Of a stretch of 64,000 nucleotides of DNA, positions 58,759 to 64,000 are shown one piece after another. Both the position numbers and the translations under genes were made by a program. Source of the DNA: JBDHDH01 sp039591615 (GTDB lineage Bacteria; Gemmatimonadota; Gemmatimonadetes; Gemmatimonadales; GWC2-71-9); assembly GCA_039591615.1 (NCBI GenBank), contig JBDHDH010000005.1, forward strand, positions 7,348 through 71,347, written 5' to 3'. The notes beneath the pieces are model-generated. The model saw only the letters and a program-made list of their open reading frames with translations. It did not search any database and had not been told where the DNA came from. Numbering within the stretch: the first letter of the stretch is position 1; each line of letters starts with the position of its first letter.

Positions 58759-60474
58759 TCAGGGACTACCACGTCGGTCACGCAGAAAGCGCAGCTGCTC
58801 GCCCGCGGGTCGGTACGGCGAGTCGATATGCCAGATCGGGAATTGGTCCGTCTGTGCGAGCGCCCAGCCCATCCGAATCAGGATCCGTGCCTGCTGCAGA
58901 ACACCCGCGAAATCGGCCTCGGGTGCGGCTTCGTCGCTGGGTCGATGAAGCCGGTCGGCAACGCGGGCTCGTAGCTGCTCCATTCCCCAGCCGTTGGGCC
59001 GGCCCCGGTAGCGGGTGCCGCCGGCGACTTGGAGCGCAGGCACGCCCGCGCGGGCAAATGGAAAGTGATCCGACGAAAAGAACCGACCTCCTTCGGGCCA
59101 AGGGTCTTCGACTACTTCCATTCGCTCCGCAGCCACCGCGTGCGCGAACACTGAGTCCAGGGTGGAAGACGCGGCACCGAGTGCGACCGCGTCTTCGGTA
59201 GCACCGAGTGCGAGGGTCTCATCGATGTTGAGAACAGCGACGGTGCGCTCCAGCGGGACCGTTGACGCGGCCACGTATCTCTTCGCGCCCAGCAAGCCAG
59301 GTTCTGCACCGGTGCTGAAGATGAAGATCAGCGAACGGCGCATGCGGGTTGGCTCTCCGGCAAAGGCGGCGGCAGTGGCAAGGAGACTGGCGGCGCCCGG
59401 GGCGTTGTCTACGGCACTGTAGTCGACGCTGTCCCCCCAAGCCGCCTGTCTCTTGCCCACATGGTCGTAGTGCGCCAGGTAGAGCAGAGCCTCGTCCCGA
59501 AGTCCGGAGTCCCGGCCCTCCAGTCGCGCCACTACGTTCGCGGCGGTCACCGCGCGCGTCTGACTCCGGATGTGCACAGCCGCGTGCGCCCCCAGCCCGA
59601 TCGGCGCGAAGCCGGAAGCCCTCGCGCGTCGCACCAACACGTCGAAGTCCACGCCTGCCGTCTGTGCCAGACGTCGTGCGGCCGCTGCGGTTATCCACGA
59701 CGCAAACCTCAGGGTGGTTCGCCTGCGGTTCCGCGGCAGCAGCTGTTCGCCCGACCAGGTACTCTGAACGGCTCGCCAACTCCGCGGATCGAGGTCATCG
59801 AGGTGAACCAAGATGGCTCCAACGGCCCCCACGCGCGCGGCCTGCTCGAGCTTATAGGTCCACCATCCGTAATACGTCATGGACCGTCCGTTGAAGATCG
59901 TCGAATCAGCTGCGCCAGGGTCGTTGGCCAGGAACAGTAAGATCTTCCCCGCTAGTGGTGTTCCCTTGAAGTCATCCCAATTCCATTCGGGAGCTTGGAT
60001 CCCATAGCCGACGAACACGACGTCTCCGTCGACCGTGAGCGACGAGTCTGGTCGCTCCGGCCAGGCGACGTAGTCCTCCAGGGGAGCAAAAGCAGTGGTG
60101 CGACGGCCCGAGCCGACGACGAGAGAGGCCTCGGGGGTCAGGCCTACCATCTCAACGGACTGGAAGAACGTTCCGTTGGGTGCTGCCGGCTGGAGTCCCA
60201 AGGTGGTGAGCTGGCTCGCCAGATAGCGGGCGGCGATCGCACCGCCCCGCGTGCCAGGCCCCCGGCCCTCGAGGAGGGGGTCGGACAGGAAAGTCGTGTG
60301 GGCGCGCAGCACTCTCTCGTCGACCCTGGCGAGGATCCGGCTCAGCACCGGCTCGTCTTCCTGAAGTCCCCGCCGTTGCGCTGCGGCACCGGTGGGGACG
60401 CTCAAGTGTGCAACCACGATCGCCACGCCCCATCCGAGACGCCGCCTAGTCACTGGGCCTCTGGAACGGGGCAT
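58759..60474 (-). CDS. Secreted M28-family peptidase with altered zinc site (second copy)
   Basis: A 571-residue protein with a signal peptide (GWGVAIVVAHLSVPTGAAAQ), a PA-type insert (about 110-300) and a C-terminal M28 domain. Motifs are AHYDHVG (His335), AVDNAPG (Asp356), STGAEPGLLG (Glu391 catalytic), NIDE (Asp418) and SSDHFPFARAG (His470). The residue after the catalytic Glu, normally a second zinc-binding Glu, is Pro392. A dimetal site is therefore incomplete, at a different place from the copy near 7 kb. It overlaps the upstream gene by 25 bp. Confidence 0.9.
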   Translation of the reverse strand: MPRSRGPVTRRRLGWGVAIVVAHLSVPTGAAAQRRGLQEDEPVLSRILARVDERVLRAHTTFLSDPLLEGRGPGTRGGAIAARYLASQLTTLGLQPAAPNGTFFQSVEMVGLTPEASLVVGSGRRTTAFAPLEDYVAWPERPDSSLTVDGDVVFVGYGIQAPEWNWDDFKGTPLAGKILLFLANDPGAADSTIFNGRSMTYYGWWTYKLEQAARVGAVGAILVHLDDLDPRSWRAVQSTWSGEQLLPRNRRRTTLRFASWITAAAARRLAQTAGVDFDVLVRRARASGFAPIGLGAHAAVHIRSQTRAVTAANVVARLEGRDSGLRDEALLYLAHYDHVGKRQAAWGDSVDYSAVDNAPGAASLLATAAAFAGEPTRMRRSLIFIFSTGAEPGLLGAKRYVAASTVPLERTVAVLNIDETLALGATEDAVALGAASSTLDSVFAHAVAAERMEVVEDPWPEGGRFFSSDHFPFARAGVPALQVAGGTRYRGRPNGWGMEQLRARVADRLHRPSDEAAPEADFAGVLQQARILIRMGWALAQTDQFPIWHIDSPYRPAGEQLRFLRDRRGSP

Positions 60475-61361
60475 CGGACGGTGGATATCGTGCCGGGGTG
60501 CCCCAGGGCGGACTCACTGGTGAGGACCAAGGTCTCCTCATCTAAGAAGTCCACTCCTTCCCCTTGCGGCTCCCGCAGGCCGATCCAGCAGGGATAGCCG
60601 TGCTGAGGGAAGCCGCCGTTCGTCTCGCGCTGATAGAAAAACAACTGGGTATAGGTGCGTAACACGAACCGTGCCCCGCTCGGCGACACGGCAGCTCCCG
60701 TTACCACCTGACCGACCCGGCGCATCGGCACGATCGGCAGGGTCCCCACCTGCACTGCCGTAACAGTCTCGCCCTTCACGGCTTCTGGTCCGATGCAGAA
60801 TACCTGGATGGGGCCTGTCCGCCCCTTCGTTACGAGAAAGATCTCTCCCTGAGGCGTCACCGCCAAAGCCTCGACATCATGCGCGCGGTCGGGATAGCGG
60901 ACCCGTAGGGTGTGGAGGGTGAGGGGGATGGAACCCCGCATGCGGGGAGGGGGCTCCCGGATCACATGGATGACCGCATGCGACCGGTTCTCGAGGTTGT
61001 CCCCGGTATCTGCGATGTACACACAGTCGCCGGTTCCGTCTATACACGGCCCAATCGCGATGTCCTCCCAATCGGTCGCGACGACACCCAACAATCGATG
61101 TTCTCCCAGGTCCTCGCCGGCGAGATTCGTCGCATACAAGACTGGGTCGTTCCCGGAGTCGTTGTGCGTCCAGAGCACGCCAGCGTGGGCGCGGCTCGTG
61201 GCAACCCCGGAGCTCTCCCGGATTTGCTCCGCGCGGAACACGCCCGTGCGTTCGAAATGGAAAGGCTCGACGGTCTGTGCGGTGGCGCGCGAACCGCCGC
61301 CGGCCATCAGCAGGCACAGCACCACCGCCCGTCCACCACTCGGCGCTCGCAGTTTTGGCAT
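60450..61361 (-). CDS. Secreted beta-propeller-like protein of unknown function
   Basis: About 303 residues with a signal peptide (VVLCLLMAGGGSRATAQT). The mature part looks like a beta-propeller, with blade-like blocks IRESSGVATSRAHAGVLWTH, VVATDWEDIAIGPC, CVYIADTGDN and HDVEALAVTPQGEIFLVTKG. The DWEDIA and IADTGDN motifs recur in secreted phytase/esterase-like propellers. No catalytic set is evident. It is in an operon with the M28 peptidase. ATG at 61361 follows a TACAAT -10 by 8 nt; the frame extends upstream but without need. Confidence 0.75.
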   Translation of the reverse strand: MPKLRAPSGGRAVVLCLLMAGGGSRATAQTVEPFHFERTGVFRAEQIRESSGVATSRAHAGVLWTHNDSGNDPVLYATNLAGEDLGEHRLLGVVATDWEDIAIGPCIDGTGDCVYIADTGDNLENRSHAVIHVIREPPPRMRGSIPLTLHTLRVRYPDRAHDVEALAVTPQGEIFLVTKGRTGPIQVFCIGPEAVKGETVTAVQVGTLPIVPMRRVGQVVTGAAVSPSGARFVLRTYTQLFFYQRETNGGFPQHGYPCWIGLREPQGEGVDFLDEETLVLTSESALGHPGTISTVRCPVPEAQ

Positions 61362-61369
61362 GAGAACGT

Positions 61370-61375
61370 ATTGTA
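61370..61375 (-). promoter_or_regulatory. -10 hexamer (TACAAT) of the propeller/M28 operon
   Basis: On the minus strand TACAAT ends 8 nt before the ATG at 61361. TTTACC, four of six to TTGACA, lies 17 bp further upstream (61393-61398). No Shine-Dalgarno is present, so the transcript is probably leaderless. Confidence 0.5.
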
Positions 61376-61420
61376 TCGGGTGCTTGCTCACGGGTAAAGG
61401 AACCGCGATGTTTCTCCGCG

Positions 61421-63457
61421 ATGATCGAGGCATTGCTGCAGCGACCTGTCGAGAAGCGGCCCGATCACGTCCGCTTCGAGGGCCGCATCCTGATCCTGGT
61501 GGACGATGCGGATCTGGTTCGACGTCAACTGGAGGGCGAAGACCTCGAATGGCCCATCCATGCGTCGTTGCGCGACGATATCTCCACTGACGAGATCACC
61601 CCCGCATACATCTGCTACTACTACGACGAGACCCTGGGCGATTTTCCGTATCTGGGCCTCAAGGCTGGCGACGACTTTCCCGTAACCCGGGGCAGCGTGA
61701 AAGCCGGCCGGTTCGAGTGTTCCGTGGCTGGAAAGCGGCGTGGGAAGGGCTCGTCACGCGAACAATCCCCTTATGCCGAATTGTGTGCAGGCATCCGACT
61801 CGTGATTGCAGAGAGCATCGAGCGGATCTACCGGGAGAACTGCCAGAATCTCGGGATGCTCCCGAGCACCAACTTCGATCTTATCAGGCGGATTCGGCTA
61901 GGTGAGGAGATCCCGCTGCGCGAGTTCACGGACGGCGAGGGCGAGATCACCAGGGGGATCATCGAGTACGGCGGGCTCTTTCAGTACAACGTCGCCCGGA
62001 TCCAAGAGCGCGTCCAGGTGCCGGAGATCACCACCACGCGGCGGTCGATGACGCTGGCCGAGAAGATCATCGCCCGACACTGGGTGACGAATCTTGCCCG
62101 CGACCATGTCGGCATTCCGTACGTCCAGACCGGTGACGAGGGCTTCGTCCGAACCGACATTCGCTTCAGCCACGAATACGTAACGCCCATGGCCACCATT
62201 TTCTGGCGAGATCTCGTTGGCGAAGACGCCAGCGTCATCGATCGCGAGTCAGTGTTCTTTTTCCGCGATCACCTCACATACCTCGAGCTCGCGATGACGG
62301 ATGAGCGTAAGGCACAAGGGCTGCTCGACATCGCTCTCGAGCTCAAGGCGAAGCAGGAACAGTTCGCGAAACAGCAGGGGATCAAGTTGTATGGTGAACT
62401 GCCACGGCTCGGGCCGCGCACGATGGTGCGGGGATCTGAGGCCATCTGCCACTCGAAAATCCTCGAGCAACACGCGCTACCGGGGCACATCATCATCGGC
62501 AGCGATTCCCACACGCCTCACGCTGGAGCGATCGGGAGTGTCGCCTTCGGAGTGGGGACCACGGCCATCTTCAACTCGTGGCTCACGAAGGACGTGCGAA
62601 TCAAAGTCCCGCCCTCCGTCCTCATTCGTGTGCGAGGAGCCCCACCGGACAATGTGACGGCGAAGGACTTCATGCTGCAAATCCTTCGCCATCCCTACGT
62701 GAAGAACGGTCACGCCATAGGGAAAATCGTCGAATACGCCGGGGCGGCGGTCGAAGGCCTCTCGATCGACGAGCGCGCTACGATGACCAACATGGCCGCC
62801 GAAGTCGGGGCGTTCACGGGCATCGTGCGGCCGGACGCCAAGGCTGTTGAATTCCTCGTCCGAGAGCGCGGCATGGATGCCGCCGTGGTCGAGACCATGC
62901 TCGAGGGTCTGTATTCCGATTCGGACGCCGAATACGAGACCATCATCGATTTCGACGCGACGGAGCTTCGCCCGATGGTTGCGCTGCCGGGGGATCCCGG
63001 TAACGGTCTCTTCATAGAGGAATTGGGGGGTCCGATAGAGGTGGACATTGCGTATGCGGGCTCGTGCACCGCAGGCAAGAAGTCGGATATGGACATGTAC
63101 GCTCGCGTGTTCCGCGACGCCCTCGATCGTGGGCACCGCGTGCACCCGGCAGTCAAATGCTACATTCAGTGCGGCTCCCAAGAGGTGAAGCGGTACTGTG
63201 AAGAGCAGGGATACCTCGAGATCTTCAACGAGCTCGGTGCCGAGTTCATTGAGCCGTCGTGCGGTGCCTGCATCAACGCTGGGCCCGGTGTTTCCTACGA
63301 TCGCGAGACTGTGACCATCAGCGCCATCAACCGCAACTTCCCCGGTCGGTCCGGGCCGGGCCAGCTCTACCTGGCCAGTCCCTATACGACAGCGGCGAGT
63401 GCGATCGCGGGATACATCACGGCCTGGGAAGGGAGGGTCATCGAAACGCTTGCCTGA
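61421..63457 (+). CDS. Aconitase-family hydratase with swivel domain first
   Basis: A 678-residue aconitase/isopropylmalate dehydratase-family protein. The swivel domain comes first (about 40-200, with GKGSSREQSP at 109-117) and the catalytic LeuC-like part second (about 205-678, with IIGSDSHTPHAG). This is the AcnB domain order without its HEAT domain, and the reverse of AcnA. [4Fe-4S] ligands are Cys549 (AGSCTAGKK), Cys614 and Cys617 (PSCGACINAGPG). Aconitase (citrate to isocitrate) is most likely; homoaconitase cannot be excluded. No strong RBS precedes the ATG at 61421. Confidence 0.85.
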   Translation: MIEALLQRPVEKRPDHVRFEGRILILVDDADLVRRQLEGEDLEWPIHASLRDDISTDEITPAYICYYYDETLGDFPYLGLKAGDDFPVTRGSVKAGRFECSVAGKRRGKGSSREQSPYAELCAGIRLVIAESIERIYRENCQNLGMLPSTNFDLIRRIRLGEEIPLREFTDGEGEITRGIIEYGGLFQYNVARIQERVQVPEITTTRRSMTLAEKIIARHWVTNLARDHVGIPYVQTGDEGFVRTDIRFSHEYVTPMATIFWRDLVGEDASVIDRESVFFFRDHLTYLELAMTDERKAQGLLDIALELKAKQEQFAKQQGIKLYGELPRLGPRTMVRGSEAICHSKILEQHALPGHIIIGSDSHTPHAGAIGSVAFGVGTTAIFNSWLTKDVRIKVPPSVLIRVRGAPPDNVTAKDFMLQILRHPYVKNGHAIGKIVEYAGAAVEGLSIDERATMTNMAAEVGAFTGIVRPDAKAVEFLVRERGMDAAVVETMLEGLYSDSDAEYETIIDFDATELRPMVALPGDPGNGLFIEELGGPIEVDIAYAGSCTAGKKSDMDMYARVFRDALDRGHRVHPAVKCYIQCGSQEVKRYCEEQGYLEIFNELGAEFIEPSCGACINAGPGVSYDRETVTISAINRNFPGRSGPGQLYLASPYTTAASAIAGYITAWEGRVIETLA

Positions 63458-63463
63458 GCAAGC
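63448..63463 (+). terminator. Stem-loop at the end of the aconitase gene
   Basis: GCTTGC-CTGA-GCAAGC is a perfect 6-bp stem spanning the stop codon. No T-tract follows, so it is a weak terminator candidate in the 39-bp gap before the convergent gene. Confidence 0.3.
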
Positions 63464-63496
63464 GGCGGGCGGGTTGGCTCAGTGGAACTACCTCAG

Positions 63497-64000
63497 CTAG
63501 CGAAAAGGCTCGCCGAAACCGCCCGGGGCAAGAGGTACCCGGGCCACGAACGGATCCCGCCGGAGGGCACCAGCCGGGTAGACCCCTCGCGCATTCCAGA
63601 GAATCCACTCGTGCAACCCCGCATCCTCGACCGCTGCGATCTGTGCCCGAACCTCGGCCGCCGTGTAACGCGGTCGCCCAAGGGTGAACGCTTGCAGGTA
63701 CGGTCGGATCCTTGCGGCCTCGGGCACCCGCGCCGCTCGCCGAACGCCGTCTTCCACTGCCCGGCGCACGACGCTGTAGGGTTGCCCGTTCGGGTGCGGA
63801 AGGCCGAACGACCCACGGCGGTAATGGCTGGGATAGACCATGGGCAGCACCACGTCAGCGATCCGGATGAGGTCCTCCCAGCGCTGACCGATCCCCAGGC
63901 TCCCGTCGGTGCTGGTCGTCAGGCCGAAGACGTCGATCGTGAATGGCACCCCCATGGGCTTCAGGTGGTCGCGCAGCAACCTCAAGTGACGCTTCAGAGA
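63497..64000 (-). CDS. Putative glycoside hydrolase (DUF4015-like), partial at the window edge
   Basis: The C-terminal ~168 residues of a protein whose start lies beyond the right edge; the frame stays open to position 64000. The remainder fits a TIM-barrel glycoside hydrolase of the DUF4015 type: VPFTIDVFGLTT, DVVLPMVYPSHYRRGSFGL, IRPYLQAFTLGRPRYT and GLHEWILWNARGVY. The final strand WILWNARG is typical of the family end. The substrate is unknown. Confidence 0.75.
   Translation of the reverse strand, partial: SLKRHLRLLRDHLKPMGVPFTIDVFGLTTSTDGSLGIGQRWEDLIRIADVVLPMVYPSHYRRGSFGLPHPNGQPYSVVRRAVEDGVRRAARVPEAARIRPYLQAFTLGRPRYTAAEVRAQIAAVEDAGLHEWILWNARGVYPAGALRRDPFVARVPLAPGGFGEPFR

Noticed and set aside
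61408..61590. Short leader peptide ORF with an RBS (AAAGGAACCGCG) starting 13 nt before the aconitase ATG
   Set aside because: The ATG at 61408 is in another frame and its product is a shadow of the aconitase gene; it may be chance, although it could aid translation of the real start.
1..64000. tRNA, rRNA, CRISPR arrays, insertion sequences or an origin of replication
   Set aside because: No T-arm or cloverleaf pattern, regular spaced repeats, transposase, terminal inverted repeats, or cluster of DnaA boxes was found on reading. Only parS suggests that the origin may be within reach outside the window.

Overview
The window is one GC-rich, gene-dense piece of bacterial chromosome made almost entirely of housekeeping and metabolic genes. 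It has no prophage, insertion sequence, CRISPR array, rRNA or recognisable tRNA. Gene content points to the Gemmatimonadota or a close relative, though this is inference and no rRNA is present to prove it. The pointers are a Gemmatimonadota-style PASTA-less serine/threonine kinase, secreted M28 peptidases, a bacterial deoxyhypusine-synthase-like protein, a bactofilin beside parAB, and a fused E1 dehydrogenase. The last gene is cut by the right window edge.

Layout. 1-11.5 kb: polA, a lone prepilin, an MMPL exporter, a matrixin-like lipoprotein, a secreted M28 peptidase, a beta-lactamase-fold hydrolase, a DCC-family protein, a MIP18/DUF59 protein and RNase D. 11.6-19.4 kb: four direct repeats at 11-bp pitch resembling a Pho box, then an alpha/beta hydrolase and the three subunits of a molybdenum hydroxylase. 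That set is interrupted by thiI and followed by peptide deformylase and a MocA-type Mo-cofactor cytidylyltransferase. 19.4-25.9 kb: a complete suf iron-sulfur operon (sufR-B-C-D-S-U plus a Rieske ferredoxin) behind a promoter with an operator-like inverted repeat. 25.9-29.2 kb: an anti-sigma-like protein and a NatAB-type ABC exporter. 29.2-35.5 kb: mnmG, a 562-bp non-coding stretch with two parS sites where rsmG is often found, then parA-parB-M23 peptidase-bactofilin-Nif3. 35.5-41.4 kb: queG, a LOG-family protein, a deoxyhypusine synthase homologue, glpD and a methyltransferase. 41.4-49 kb: fatty-acid beta-oxidation (thiolase plus FadJ-type multifunctional enzyme), proline dehydrogenase, rsgA, DUF1015 and HNH. 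49-64 kb: fused 2-oxoacid dehydrogenase E1, a Ser/Thr kinase, lon, a TetR and a TrmB regulator each with a palindrome at its start, unknown genes, a second M28 peptidase, an aconitase with swapped domain order, and a partial glycoside-hydrolase-like gene.

How it works together. The suf operon supplies clusters to the many Fe-S enzymes nearby (Mo hydroxylase, QueG, aconitase). parABS plus a LytM peptidase and bactofilin look like a chromosome-segregation/cell-shape module. Thiolase, FadJ, PRODH, GlpD, E1 and aconitase describe a heterotroph oxidising lipids, proline and glycerol-3-phosphate.

The most notable signals are: (1) at least ten genes have a TAnnTT/TAnnnT -10 hexamer ending 6-9 nt before the start codon with no Shine-Dalgarno, implying widespread leaderless transcription; (2) the Pho-box-like array; (3) parS sites replacing rsmG; (4) operator palindromes at sufR, tetR and trmB; (5) a degenerate proofreading site in Pol I; (6) two M28 peptidases each lacking a different zinc ligand; (7) a bacterial deoxyhypusine synthase with its active-site lysine. 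I saw no gene cluster that clearly forms a new defence or mobile system.
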